Made by a program: the position numbers and the translations under genes. This document shows, piece by piece, positions 17,337 through 26,299 of a stretch of 64,000 nt of DNA. How positions within the stretch are numbered: position 1 is the stretch's first letter; each line of letters begins with the position of its first letter. Location: contig NZ_SOBN01000002.1 in the NCBI RefSeq assembly GCF_004365705.1, forward strand, positions 1,054,001 through 1,118,000. The letters run 5' to 3'. The DNA comes from Streptomyces sp. 846.5 (GTDB lineage: Bacteria > Actinomycetota > Actinomycetes > Streptomycetales > Streptomycetaceae). The notes beneath the pieces were generated by a model. It was given only the letters and a program-made list of their open reading frames with translations, did no database searches and was not told the DNA's origin.

Positions 17337-18002
17337 TCACTCGCGCGCGGTGGGCCGGTCCTCGGGTCTGGCGTCGCGTTGCAGGTCGGCCCGGCCGTCC
17401 GCGGCGCGGATGAAGCGGGTCATGCCGAACTGGCCCGCCGCGGGCGACCCCGCGGGGGCGCCGTGGGCCGGCTCCGGGGGGCGGGGGTCCGAGGGCAGGA
17501 CGTAGGGGCGGCGCAGCACCTCGTCGAGGATGATCACGGTCTCGGTCGCCCGCACCGCGGGGACGTTGGCGAGCCGTTCGGTGACCAGGCGGTGCACTGC
17601 GCCGACGTCCGGCACCCGGATCTGGATCATGGCGTCGTGCTGACCGGTGGTGATCGCGCAGTACTCCACCTCCGGCATCTGGGCGAGGGTCGCCCGGAAC
17701 TGGTGCCACATGTCCTGACGGACCGTCACGAAGACCAGGGCGCAGATGTCGAGGCCGACCCGGGCCGGGTCGATCCGCGCGGTGAAGCCACTGATCACTC
17801 CGTCCGCCCGCAGCGCTTCGAAGCGCGTGTAGGCACTCGCGCGCGAGACGCCGACCCGCTCGGCCAGGGCCGCGACCGAGATCCGGCCGTGGGTGCGCAG
17901 CACGCCGAGGATCCTCAGATGCACCGAGTCCAGGGCGAGTCCGATGCCGATCCGTCCAGCCCGTCGATCACCGGATGACTCGTGGCTGGATATATCTCCC
18001 AT
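17337..18002 (-). CDS. Lrp/AsnC-family transcriptional regulator
   Basis: A 221-residue regulator from ATG 18002 (MGDISSHESS), chosen for AAAGG upstream; a longer start at 18050 is possible. The N-terminal winged helix reads ISVAALAERVGVSRASAYTR, and the RAM ligand-binding domain follows (VEYCAITTGQHDAMIQIRVP). The last 45 residues, Pro/Ala rich, are an extension beyond the usual 150 to 170 residues. It is divergent from the peptide ABC importer at 18166 and probably controls it in response to an amino acid. Confidence 0.92.
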   Translation of the reverse strand: MGDISSHESSGDRRAGRIGIGLALDSVHLRILGVLRTHGRISVAALAERVGVSRASAYTRFEALRADGVISGFTARIDPARVGLDICALVFVTVRQDMWHQFRATLAQMPEVEYCAITTGQHDAMIQIRVPDVGAVHRLVTERLANVPAVRATETVIILDEVLRRPYVLPSDPRPPEPAHGAPAGSPAAGQFGMTRFIRAADGRADLQRDARPEDRPTARE

Positions 18003-18165
18003 GTCGAGGCCTTTCCAAGAATTTCCGTCTTGCTGTGATCTCGCAGGCAATCAGCATTGGCTAGCTTCGCCCCACCCTAACGAGGAATCGTCCAGGGGCC
18101 CCTGCCGGCAGTAGAAGCCACTGTGCCCGGCTTGCTCCCGTTCTGCCCCTACCACGGAGGCACGC

Positions 18166-19764
18166 ATGTCCAGATCGCAAACCGGGTCGCACCCGGCGTT
18201 TCTCCCGCTCCTGGCTGTCGCGGCGCTCGCCCTGAGCGCGTGCTCCGGCGGTACGAGCAGCACTGGTTCGACCGGTTCCTCGGCCGGTGGCAGGACCCTG
18301 GTGGTCGACACCTCCTTCAACCTGAAGACAGCCGACCCGGGCCGCGAGTTCGAGACCACCGGCATGGTCGTGGACAAGGCGCTCTACGAGACGCTGCTGA
18401 CCTTCAGCGGCGGCGACGTCACCAAGCCGCTCCCCGGACTGGCGTCCTCCTACGAGGAGTCCAAGGACAGCCGGACGCTGACGCTGCACCTGCGCCAGGG
18501 CGCGACCTTCTCCGACGGGACCACGGTCACCGCCGACGACGTGGTGTTCTCGCTGAGCCGGGTGATCGCGCTCAAGGGCAACCCCTCGTTCCTGCTCGAC
18601 GGCGTCACCGTGACCAAGACCGACGCCTCCACCGTCACCCTGGTCTCCAAGCAGCCCAACCCGGCACTGCCCTACATCCTGCCCAACCCCGCGCTCGGCA
18701 TCCTCAACTCGAAGACGGTGCAGGCCCACGGCGGCTCCGCGACCGCGGGCGACCAGGCGGAGACCTACCTCAACACCCAGTCGGCCGGCTCCGGTCCGTA
18801 CACGCTGACCGCGTTCAACGCCAACACCCAGGTCGTCCTGACGAAGAACCCCAAGTACACCGGGTCGGAGAAGGCCACGTACGGCAAGATCGTGATCCGC
18901 AATGTGCTGGCCCCCACCCAGAAGCTCAACGTCCAGCGCGGCGACAGCCAGCTCGCCCTGGACCTGAACTCCGACCAGGCGTCCGGGCTCGGCGGCGGGC
19001 TCCAGGTGCTCAGCGGCGCCTCCTCGGATGTGATCTTCCTGCTGCTGAACCTGAACACCGCGGTCAGCAGCGCCACCGCCAACGCCGACTTCCGCACGGC
19101 CGTGCGCAAGGGCATCGACTACAAGGGCCTGCTGCAGCTCGCCGGCGCGGGATCGGTCCAGCCCGCCGGGGTCATCCCGTCCACCTTCGTCGGTGCCCTG
19201 CCCGCCGGACAGGCGGCCGTGCGGGACCTGGCCGGGGCGAAGGCGGCGCTCGCCGCCAGCGGCATCAAGAACCCCTCGGTGACCCTCGGCTACGCGAGCG
19301 ACCTCAGCGTCGACGGGCTGTCCCTGCAGACCCTCGCCGAGCGGGTCCAGTCGCAGCTCAAGGAGGTCGGCATCAACGTCACCCTGGCGCCGGCCCCGAC
19401 CACGACCGAACTGGACAACTACCGCAACGGCAAGGAGCAGCTCGGCCTCTGGTACTGGGGTCCCGACTACCCGGACCCCAGCGACTACCTGGTCTTCCTG
19501 CCCGGCAACCTGGTCGGCCTGCGGGCGGGCTGGAAGGCCGGCGCGGACCCGCAGCTGACCAGTGCCGCCGCACTGGCCCCCACCACTACGGATGTGACCA
19601 CGCGCCAGAAGCTGTACGAGCAGATCCAGACCCGGATGAACCAGGTCGGCCCGTTCATCCCGCTGATGCAGCCCAGCCGGGACATGGTCGGCGCGGCCTC
19701 GGTCACCGGCATCGCTTACAACCCCGTGTGGACGATCGATGTCGCCGCGCTGGGTGCCAAGTAG
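18166..19764 (+). CDS. Peptide/opine-type ABC transporter substrate-binding lipoprotein
   Basis: A 532-residue SBP_bac_5 (DppA/OppA-type) binding protein. It begins with a lipoprotein signal whose lipobox is LSAC (Cys near residue 26), then a Ser/Gly/Thr linker, and family blocks including GATFSDGTTVTADDVVFSL and LGLWYWGPDYPDPSDYLVFL. It delivers a peptide or related cationic solute to the permeases encoded next. It is the first gene of a five-gene importer operon (18166-23560) and is divergent from an Lrp regulator. Start ATG 18166 has GGAGG about 8 bases upstream. Confidence 0.94.
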   Translation: MSRSQTGSHPAFLPLLAVAALALSACSGGTSSTGSTGSSAGGRTLVVDTSFNLKTADPGREFETTGMVVDKALYETLLTFSGGDVTKPLPGLASSYEESKDSRTLTLHLRQGATFSDGTTVTADDVVFSLSRVIALKGNPSFLLDGVTVTKTDASTVTLVSKQPNPALPYILPNPALGILNSKTVQAHGGSATAGDQAETYLNTQSAGSGPYTLTAFNANTQVVLTKNPKYTGSEKATYGKIVIRNVLAPTQKLNVQRGDSQLALDLNSDQASGLGGGLQVLSGASSDVIFLLLNLNTAVSSATANADFRTAVRKGIDYKGLLQLAGAGSVQPAGVIPSTFVGALPAGQAAVRDLAGAKAALAASGIKNPSVTLGYASDLSVDGLSLQTLAERVQSQLKEVGINVTLAPAPTTTELDNYRNGKEQLGLWYWGPDYPDPSDYLVFLPGNLVGLRAGWKAGADPQLTSAAALAPTTTDVTTRQKLYEQIQTRMNQVGPFIPLMQPSRDMVGAASVTGIAYNPVWTIDVAALGAK

Positions 19765-20860
19765 CAGGGCGGGCGGGCGGCAGCAGCCGTCCGCCCCCGT
19801 CCCCACCGGCACGCGCACCCGCACCGGCATCCGCGGGCGCCACCCGCTGGCCTGGTTCCTCGCCCGCCGGACGGCCACCGCCGTGCTGCTCGCCTTCGGC
19901 GTGACGCTGGTGACCTTCGTCCTCACCAATCTGGTCCCCGGCGACCCCGCGGCGGCCAACCTGGGCCAGCGCGCCATCGGCGATCCGACGATCGTGGCCC
20001 AGTTCCGGCACCACTACGGCCTGGACAAGCCGCTACCGGTCCAGTACCTGACCTATCTGGGCAACCTGTTCCACGGCGACCTCGGCGAGTCCCAGCAGAG
20101 CCACCAGCCGGTCCTGACCGACCTGGGCGGTGCGGTGCCGGCCACCCTGGAGCTCGCGGGCGCCGCTATCGTGGTGTCCCTGGTGGTCGGCGTGGCCTTC
20201 GGCGTCGTCGCCGCGCTGCGGCGGGACCGGTTCACCGACCAGCTGCTGCGGGTGGTCAGCCTGCTGGGGGTGTCCGTGCCCACCTTCTGGCTGGCCCTGC
20301 TCGCCTTCTACCTCTTCTTCTACCGGTTCGGCATCGCCCCCGGCAGCGGACGGATCGCACCGGACCTCACCGCTCCCCCGGACGTCACCGGCCTGTACAC
20401 GGTCGACGCGGCGCTCGCCGGGCAGTGGCAGGTGTTCTGGAGCGCAGTCGGCCACCTGGTGCTTCCGGCGCTGGTGCTCACCGCCTACACGGTCGGCCTG
20501 CTCACCCGGTTCACCCGCTCCGCGGTGCTGGAGGTGCTGGGCCAGGACTACGTCCGGGCCGCCCGGGCCAAGGGCCTGCCCGGCCGCACGGTGCTCTTCC
20601 AGTACGTGCTGCGCGCGGCGTCGGTGCCGATCGTCACGGTCGCCGGGCTGGCCTTCGGCAGCCTGCTGTCGGGCACCGTCCTGGTGGAGTCGATCTTCGC
20701 CTGGCCAGGGCTGGGTGCCTATGCCTACCGCAGCGCGACCACGCTGGACCTGCCGGCCGTGATGGGCGTCGGTCTGGTCGTCGGGATCGTTTACCTGACC
20801 GTCAACCTCGCCGTGGACGTGCTCTACGGCGTGATCGACCCGAGGGTGAGGGTGCAGTGA
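19754..20860 (+). CDS. Peptide ABC transporter permease (DppB type)
   Basis: A permease of about 368 residues with the DppB hallmarks: N-terminal helix followed by LVPGDPA, a large periplasmic loop (HYGLDKPLPVQYLTYL), and the loop DYVRAARAKGLPGRTVLFQY that docks onto the ATPases. GTG 19754 overlaps the end of the binding-protein gene; ATG 19739 is a longer option. The next gene overlaps by GTGA. It forms the channel with the DppC-type partner. Confidence 0.93.
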   Translation: MPSSRAGGRQQPSAPVPTGTRTRTGIRGRHPLAWFLARRTATAVLLAFGVTLVTFVLTNLVPGDPAAANLGQRAIGDPTIVAQFRHHYGLDKPLPVQYLTYLGNLFHGDLGESQQSHQPVLTDLGGAVPATLELAGAAIVVSLVVGVAFGVVAALRRDRFTDQLLRVVSLLGVSVPTFWLALLAFYLFFYRFGIAPGSGRIAPDLTAPPDVTGLYTVDAALAGQWQVFWSAVGHLVLPALVLTAYTVGLLTRFTRSAVLEVLGQDYVRAARAKGLPGRTVLFQYVLRAASVPIVTVAGLAFGSLLSGTVLVESIFAWPGLGAYAYRSATTLDLPAVMGVGLVVGIVYLTVNLAVDVLYGVIDPRVRVQ

Positions 20861-21792
20861 ACGACATCGCCGACGACCGTACCGATACCACGCGCCCCAT
20901 CGCCCGGGCGCTCGCGCGGCTCCCCCAGGTCTGGCGCGGTCCGCTCGCGGTCACCGGCGCCGCCCTGGTGCTGTTCTGGCTGGTCATCGTCCTGGCGGCG
21001 CCGCTGATCGCCCCGCACGACCCGCTCGCGCAGAACCTGCCACGTCTCGCTCCGCCCGGCGCCGGGCACTGGTTCGGCACGGACGAACTCGGCCGCGACG
21101 TGTTCAGCCGGGTCCTGTACGGCGCGCGCGTCTCCATCCCGCTCGCGCTGCTGCTGGTGGTGATGTCCCTGCTGGTCGGCGGCGTACTCGGCGCGTGTGC
21201 CGGATTCTTCGGACGTTGGGTGGACGAGACCGTGATGCGCCTGGCCGACCTGGTCTTCGCCTTCCCGACCGTCATCCTCGCCATGGTCGTCGCGGCGGCG
21301 CTCGGCGCCAGCCTGCAGAACGCGGTGCTGGCCGTCCTGGTGGTCGCCTGGCCCTCCTACGCCCGGGTCACCCGGGGGCTGGTGCTCGGCCTGCGCAACC
21401 GCGAGTTCGTCCTCAGCGGCCGACTGCTGGGCTTCTCCGCCTGGCGCTCACTGCGCGTGGACGTGCTCCCGAACGTGCTCGGGCCGATCCTGGTCCTCGC
21501 CACCCTGGACATCGGTACCGCGACGCTGCTGCTCTCGGGGCTGTCCTTCCTGGGTCTGGGCGCCAAACCACCCACCCCGGAGTGGGGCGCCATGGTCGCG
21601 GCCGGTACCCAGGAGTTCGACAAGTGGTGGGTCGGTGTCTTCCCCGGGCTGGCCATCCTCACCGTCGTGCTGGCCTTCAACTTCCTCGGCGACGCGCTGC
21701 GGGACGCACTCGATCCCACCACCGCGCGCTCGCTGGGCGTCGGGGCGGGCGCGCCCCGGTCGGCCCGTCCGGAAAGCGTGCGTGCCACATGA
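20857..21792 (+). CDS. Peptide ABC transporter permease (DppC type)
   Basis: A 311-residue permease starting at GTG 20857 (GTGA overlap). DppC features are LAAPLIAPHDPLAQN, the GTDELGRDVFSRVLYGARVS block, and the ATPase-contact loop REFVLSGRLLGFSAWRSLRV. It has about six helices. The stop overlaps the start of the following ATPase by ATGA. Confidence 0.94.
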   Translation: MNDIADDRTDTTRPIARALARLPQVWRGPLAVTGAALVLFWLVIVLAAPLIAPHDPLAQNLPRLAPPGAGHWFGTDELGRDVFSRVLYGARVSIPLALLLVVMSLLVGGVLGACAGFFGRWVDETVMRLADLVFAFPTVILAMVVAAALGASLQNAVLAVLVVAWPSYARVTRGLVLGLRNREFVLSGRLLGFSAWRSLRVDVLPNVLGPILVLATLDIGTATLLLSGLSFLGLGAKPPTPEWGAMVAAGTQEFDKWWVGVFPGLAILTVVLAFNFLGDALRDALDPTTARSLGVGAGAPRSARPESVRAT

Positions 21793-22625
21793 ACGCAGTG
21801 GACACCGACAACGTGCTGACCATCCGGGACCTGACCGTCGACCTGCCCTCGGCGGGCGGTCGCACCCGGATCCTGCACGGCGTGGACATCGCCCTGCAGC
21901 CCGGCCGCATCCACGGACTCGCCGGGGAGAGCGGCTCGGGGAAGACCATGACCGGCCTCGCCGCCCTCGGCCTGCTGCCGCACGGCGCTCGCATCGGCGG
22001 GGAGATCCGGCTGGGCGACACCGACCTGCTCGCACTGACGCCGCGTCGGCTCAACGCCGTCCGGGGCCGCGAGCTGAGCATGGTCTTCCAGGACCCCTCC
22101 TCCAGCCTGCACCCCATGCTCAGCATCGGACACCAGCTCACCGACCACCTCCGCCATCACCTGCGACTGGACCGCAGGGCCGCACGGGTACGGGCGGCCG
22201 ACCTCCTCGCGCAGGTCCGCATCCCCAACCCGCAGGAGGCGCTGGGCCGTTACCCGCACCAGTTCTCCGGTGGCATGCGCCAGCGGATCGCCATCGCCAT
22301 CGCACTGGCCTGCGAGCCCAAGGTCCTCATCGCGGACGAGCCGACCACCGCGCTCGACGTGACCGTCCAGGCCGGTGTGCTGCGGCTGCTGCGCCGACTG
22401 TGCGACGACCTCGACCTGGCGGTCCTGCTGGTCACCCACGACCTCGGCGTGATGTCCGCGATCGCCGACGAGGTCAGCGTGATGCGCGAAGGGTGCGTCG
22501 TGGAGACCGGAGCCCGTGCCCAGGTGCTGACCAACCCTCAGCACGCCTACACCCGCACCCTCCTGGACGCGCTCCCCGGAGCGAGCACCGGAACGGGACC
22601 CCAAGCCACCGGGAGTACCCCATGA
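21789..22625 (+). CDS. Peptide ABC transporter ATPase (DppD type)
   Basis: A 278-residue ATP-binding subunit. Walker A is GESGSGKT, signature HQFSGGMRQRIAIA, Walker B VLIADEPTTALD, with the switch His in LVTHDLG. The C-terminal oligopeptide-transporter extension is short and lacks the usual FeS-like cysteines of longer homologues. ATG 21789 overlaps the previous stop and its own stop overlaps the next ATPase. Confidence 0.95.
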   Translation: MNAVDTDNVLTIRDLTVDLPSAGGRTRILHGVDIALQPGRIHGLAGESGSGKTMTGLAALGLLPHGARIGGEIRLGDTDLLALTPRRLNAVRGRELSMVFQDPSSSLHPMLSIGHQLTDHLRHHLRLDRRAARVRAADLLAQVRIPNPQEALGRYPHQFSGGMRQRIAIAIALACEPKVLIADEPTTALDVTVQAGVLRLLRRLCDDLDLAVLLVTHDLGVMSAIADEVSVMREGCVVETGARAQVLTNPQHAYTRTLLDALPGASTGTGPQATGSTP

Positions 22626-23560
22626 CCTCGCCCCTGCTCTCGGTCACCGACCTCGTCGTCCAGTACCGCCGGCCCGGCGCGCCGCCGACGCGCGCGGTCG
22701 CCGGAGTCAGCCTGGACGTGCACCCGGGCGAGGTCGTCGGACTGGTCGGCGAGTCCGGCTGCGGCAAGTCCACCCTGGCCCGCGCCGTCTGCGGCCTCAC
22801 CCCGGCCGCTGCCGGCGGGATCACCTTCGACGGCGCCCGCGTCGAGCCGCTGCGGGTGCGCCGCCGCGATCCGAACCTCACCAGCATCCAGATGGTCTTC
22901 CAGGACCCCTACGGCTCGCTCAACCCCCGCCGCCGCGTGGGCGCACAGATCGCCGACGGCATCCGCACCGCAGCACAGCGCGGCGAAGCCGCCGCTGACG
23001 ACCGGGCGGAGCACTTCCTTACCCAGGTCGGTCTGCCAGCGACCGCCGCGGAGCGCTATCCGCACGAGTTCTCCGGCGGCCAGCGGCAGCGCATCGCCAT
23101 CGCCCGCGCGCTCGCCGCCCGGCCCCGGCTCCTGGTCGGCGACGAGCCCATCTCCGCCCTCGACGCCTCCACCCAGTCGCAGGTCGCCACGCTGATGCGG
23201 GCCCTGGCCCTGGAGTCGGGCGCGGGACTGCTGTTCATCAGCCACGACCTGTCCGTGGTACGCCTGATCGCCGACCGGATCGCGGTGATGTACCTCGGCC
23301 GGATCGTGGAGACCGGCCGCACCGCCGAGGTCTGGGACAACCCGCGGCACCCGTACACCCAGGCGCTGCTCGCCGCGATCCCCAAGCCGGACGGCGCGGG
23401 GCGGCTGCCCGCCGAACTCCCGGGCGACGTCCCCGATCCCGCGGCCCCGCCCAGCGGCTGCCGCTTCCACCCCCGCTGCCCCCGTGCCTTCGACGGATGC
23501 GACCGCGAGGAGCCCCAGCTGAGCGACGACGGCGTGGCCTGCCGACTCTACGCGGCCTGA
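22622..23560 (+). CDS. Peptide ABC transporter ATPase (DppF type)
   Basis: A 312-residue ATP-binding subunit with Walker A GESGCGKS, signature HEFSGGQRQRIAIA, Walker B LLVGDEPISALD and switch His FISHDLS. The C-terminal region has the four-cysteine oligopeptide-transporter motif (GCRFHPRCPRAFDGC). It pairs with the DppD-type ATPase. It is the last strongly coupled gene of the importer operon. Confidence 0.95.
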   Translation: MTSPLLSVTDLVVQYRRPGAPPTRAVAGVSLDVHPGEVVGLVGESGCGKSTLARAVCGLTPAAAGGITFDGARVEPLRVRRRDPNLTSIQMVFQDPYGSLNPRRRVGAQIADGIRTAAQRGEAAADDRAEHFLTQVGLPATAAERYPHEFSGGQRQRIAIARALAARPRLLVGDEPISALDASTQSQVATLMRALALESGAGLLFISHDLSVVRLIADRIAVMYLGRIVETGRTAEVWDNPRHPYTQALLAAIPKPDGAGRLPAELPGDVPDPAAPPSGCRFHPRCPRAFDGCDREEPQLSDDGVACRLYAA

Positions 23561-23618
23561 CCGGCCGCGACCTCGTCGCCGTCCACTGACCACGCCGCAC
23601 CCTTTCCAAGGACCAGCC

Positions 23619-24086
23619 ATGCCCGCTTCACCGTCCCGTCCCACTCCGCCCGCCCCCGGCGGCGCACGCCCCGGCGGCGCTCCCGCGGACCTCGCGGCGG
23701 TGTGGGCGGTGATCACCGGGATGTACCTGGCCTACACGGCGGGCGACCGCGAGCACACCGACTCCTACCTGGACCCCGAGGCCACCGTCTGGGACTCGGC
23801 GACCCCTCGGCTGGCCTGTGGGAGGACCGAACTGGACCGCGTCCGGGACCGCCGTCCCGGAGCCGGCGAAGCGCCCAGGGAATCCGGGCTGACGGCCTAC
23901 GACCATGTCATCGACGTCTTCGGGGATCTGGCCCTGGCAAGGTACTGGCTCCGGGTCGACTTCCACGCCCCCGCGCCGGATACCGTGCACCCGCCCGCGC
24001 TGGTGCGCAACACCGCGGTGCTGCGGCGCACCGGAACCGGCTGGCTGATGGTGCATCTGCACGAGGACGTCCAGCGAGCCGGATGA
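23619..24086 (+). CDS. NTF2-like/SnoaL-type small protein
   Basis: A 155-residue protein with a Pro/Gly-rich N-terminus and a cone-shaped NTF2-like fold: helix MYLAYTAGDREHTDSYLDPE, VWDSATP, then beta strands DVFGDLALARYWLRVDFH and GWLMVHLHED. Such DUF4440/SnoaL-like proteins are small enzymes or ligand-binding partners. It lies 58 bp after the peptide importer and is probably in its operon. Its role is unknown. It is convergent with the LacI-family gene, the two stops being 1 bp apart. Confidence 0.8.
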   Translation: MPASPSRPTPPAPGGARPGGAPADLAAVWAVITGMYLAYTAGDREHTDSYLDPEATVWDSATPRLACGRTELDRVRDRRPGAGEAPRESGLTAYDHVIDVFGDLALARYWLRVDFHAPAPDTVHPPALVRNTAVLRRTGTGWLMVHLHEDVQRAG

Positions 24087-24087
24087 C

Positions 24088-25140
24088 CTACTGGCTGACC
24101 GGCGGGGGCGCCGTCGACCGGCGTACGACCAGGCGGGAGCCGACGCGGATCAGCCGGCCGGTGGGCTCCGGGCCGGTGGCGTCATGGTCCCCGCCGGTGT
24201 CCGGGCGGCTGTTGACGCGGCGCAGGATCTGCTCGGCGGCGAGTTCGCCCAGATCCTGGGCGCCGGTGTCGACGACGGTGACCGGCGGGTGCCAGTGGGA
24301 GAGCCAGGGCGCCGCCTCGTGGCACACCAGGGAGAGCTGGTCCGGGACCTGGACGCCGAGTTGGACCAGGGCTCCGAGGACACCGAGGGTCGCCTCGTGG
24401 TTGGCGCTGTAGAGGGCGGTGGGCCACGGCGCGTCACCGCCCATCAGCCGCATCACCGCCTCGGCGCCGAACGGCACCGTGTACGGGCCGCGGGCGCACA
24501 GGTCGGGGTCGGGCCGGAGCCCGGCGGCGGCCAGCGCGGCGGCGAAGCCGGCGTAGCGGTCGCGTCCGGAGTCGACGGTGGGCGGGCCGCCGATGAAGGC
24601 GATCCGGCGGTGCCCCAGGTCCAGCAGATGCCGGGTGGCCAGCTCCGCGCCCTCGTGGTCGGCGGCCATCACGGAGTCCCCGGGGGCGCCTTCGGGCGAG
24701 CGCATCAGATTGACCACCGGGATCCCGGCCGCGCTCACCTCCCGCACCATCGCGTTGTTGTCGCCGGTGCCCACGATGATCAGGCCGTCGACGCGGTGGT
24801 CCAGCAGCATCTCCAGATAGCGGCGCTCGCGCGCCGGGTCGGCGTCGGTGACGCACAGCAGCACCTGGTAGCCGAACTCGTCCAGCCGCTGCTGGAGCAC
24901 CCCGGTGATGGTGTGGAACGAGGCGTTCACCAGATTGGTGATCACCAGGCCGATGAGATTGCTGCGCCGGGTGCGCAGCCCGCTGGCGATCCGGTTGGGG
25001 CGGTAGCCCAGGCGCTCCGCGGCGGACTGCACCGCTTTCCTGGTCCGGTCGCTGACCCGGCCCGAGCCGCTCAGCACCCGTGAGGCCGTGCTCTTGGAGA
25101 CCCCGGCCGCGTCGGCCACCTGGTCCAAGGTGACTGCCAT
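24088..25140 (-). CDS. LacI-family transcriptional regulator
   Basis: A 350-residue repressor. The N-terminal HTH and hinge are classical (VTLDQVADAAGVSKSTASRV, then PNRIASGLRTRRSNLIGLVI), followed by a periplasmic-binding-protein-like effector domain (DHRVDGLIIVGTGDN, GHRRIAFIGGP). It is divergent from the catabolic operon at 25348-33529. Two matching operator-like sites at 25157-25170 and 25310-25323 lie in the gap. The effector is probably an intermediate of that pathway. Confidence 0.95.
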   Translation of the reverse strand: MAVTLDQVADAAGVSKSTASRVLSGSGRVSDRTRKAVQSAAERLGYRPNRIASGLRTRRSNLIGLVITNLVNASFHTITGVLQQRLDEFGYQVLLCVTDADPARERRYLEMLLDHRVDGLIIVGTGDNNAMVREVSAAGIPVVNLMRSPEGAPGDSVMAADHEGAELATRHLLDLGHRRIAFIGGPPTVDSGRDRYAGFAAALAAAGLRPDPDLCARGPYTVPFGAEAVMRLMGGDAPWPTALYSANHEATLGVLGALVQLGVQVPDQLSLVCHEAAPWLSHWHPPVTVVDTGAQDLGELAAEQILRRVNSRPDTGGDHDATGPEPTGRLIRVGSRLVVRRSTAPPPVSQ

Positions 25141-25156
25141 CGGTCCACCCCGATCA

Positions 25157-25170
25157 TGAAATCGATCCCA
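25157..25170. promoter_or_regulatory. LacI-type operator near the regulator's own start
   Basis: TGAAATCGATCCCA is an imperfect palindrome centred on CG, the usual form of a LacI-family site. It lies 17 bases upstream of the regulator's start codon. The core AATCGATCCCA recurs at 25313-25323. Confidence 0.65.
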
Positions 25171-25309
25171 TGTCGCTGCCCTTCAAGCTCGGGCGGCAGT
25201 CGCCATCATGGCAGATGATCCTGAGTCGCCGACGTAAATACTCTGTTTCACCAGCCATTCACGGGCAGTGCGGGGTTGACCTGATCTCCGTCCGGCTGCA
25301 ACCGTTCTG

Positions 25310-25323
25310 CGCAATCGATCCCA
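25310..25323. promoter_or_regulatory. LacI-type operator near the catabolic operon start
   Basis: CGCAATCGATCCCA shares the 11-bp core AATCGATCCCA with the site at 25157-25170 and is 24 bases before the first operon gene, a position fit for repression. The two centres are 153 bp apart, so a DNA loop is possible. Confidence 0.65.
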
Positions 25324-25347
25324 CAACGAAGCCGATCGGAGCGCACC

Positions 25348-26292
25348 ATGAGCCCAGCCGCCGTCTCCTGGCGCGGGTACTGGCCGGCCGCACCCACGCC
25401 CTTCACCGCCGAGGGCTCGCTCGACGAGGCGGCCTGGCGCGCGCTGCTCCGGCTCTACGTCGGACAGGGCGTCCACGGGGTGCTGGTGAACGGCACCACC
25501 GGCGAGTGGTTCTCGCAGACCCCCGACGAGCGCCGCCGGGTGGCCGAGATCGCGGTCGAGGAACTCGCCGGCCGGGTGCCGGTGGTGATCGGCTGCGGCG
25601 CGTTCACCGCGGCCGAGTGCGCTCGGTACGGCGAACACGCCCGTGCGGTTGGCGCCGACGGCATCCTCACCACCCCGCCGCCCTATGTGCACCCGAGCCA
25701 GCAGGAGATCTACGCCTTCTACCGCAGCCTGGCCGAGACGGTCGATCTGCCGCTCATGGTCTACAACTGGCCGCGCGGCACCGCGGTCGACATCACCGTC
25801 GACACCCTGTCCAACCTTGCCGATCTGGACAACGTCGTTGCCGTCAAGGACAGTTCGGGCGACGAACTCAAGGTCGCCGACACCTGCGCGGCGCTGGCCG
25901 GCCGGGTCCAGGTCTTCGGCCGCTTCATCCACCGCCGCGGCATGGCCGTGATGGCCGAGTTCGGCGGCGCCGGGAACATCGACGGCGGCGCCCTGGGCGC
26001 CCCCTTCGCCGTCCCCTTCTACGAGAGCTTCTGGGCCGGTGACCTCGACCGGGCCAGGGAATGGTCCGCCCGCTACGAACGGCTCGTGAGCCTGCTGGTC
26101 AACGGCGACTACAGCTCCAGGTTCGCCTCACCCACCTCGCAGCTCAAAGCCGCCATGCGGCTGCTCGGGCAGCCCGGAGGGCATGTGCGCCCCCCGCTGC
26201 TCCCGTTGCAGGACCCGTCCGATCTGCGCCGCCTGTCGAAGGCGCTCGACGAGGCCGGGCTGCACCCCACTTCCTGCACCGCCGAAAGGTGA
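25348..26292 (+). CDS. Dihydrodipicolinate-synthase-family lyase/deaminase
   Basis: A 314-residue class I aldolase-like TIM barrel. The substrate-binding GTTGEW motif is near residue 52, the catalytic Tyr is 139 (VYNWPRG) and the Schiff-base Lys is 167 (VVAVKDSSG). Family members cleave or dehydrate or deaminate 2-keto acids. Next to an HcnABC-type dehydrogenase the closest known parallel is the pyrroline-4-hydroxy-2-carboxylate deaminase of hydroxyproline breakdown, but here no proline epimerase or semialdehyde dehydrogenase is seen, so the reaction stays open. It is the first gene of the operon. Confidence 0.92.
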   Translation: MSPAAVSWRGYWPAAPTPFTAEGSLDEAAWRALLRLYVGQGVHGVLVNGTTGEWFSQTPDERRRVAEIAVEELAGRVPVVIGCGAFTAAECARYGEHARAVGADGILTTPPPYVHPSQQEIYAFYRSLAETVDLPLMVYNWPRGTAVDITVDTLSNLADLDNVVAVKDSSGDELKVADTCAALAGRVQVFGRFIHRRGMAVMAEFGGAGNIDGGALGAPFAVPFYESFWAGDLDRAREWSARYERLVSLLVNGDYSSRFASPTSQLKAAMRLLGQPGGHVRPPLLPLQDPSDLRRLSKALDEAGLHPTSCTAER

Positions 26293-26299
26293 ACCGACC

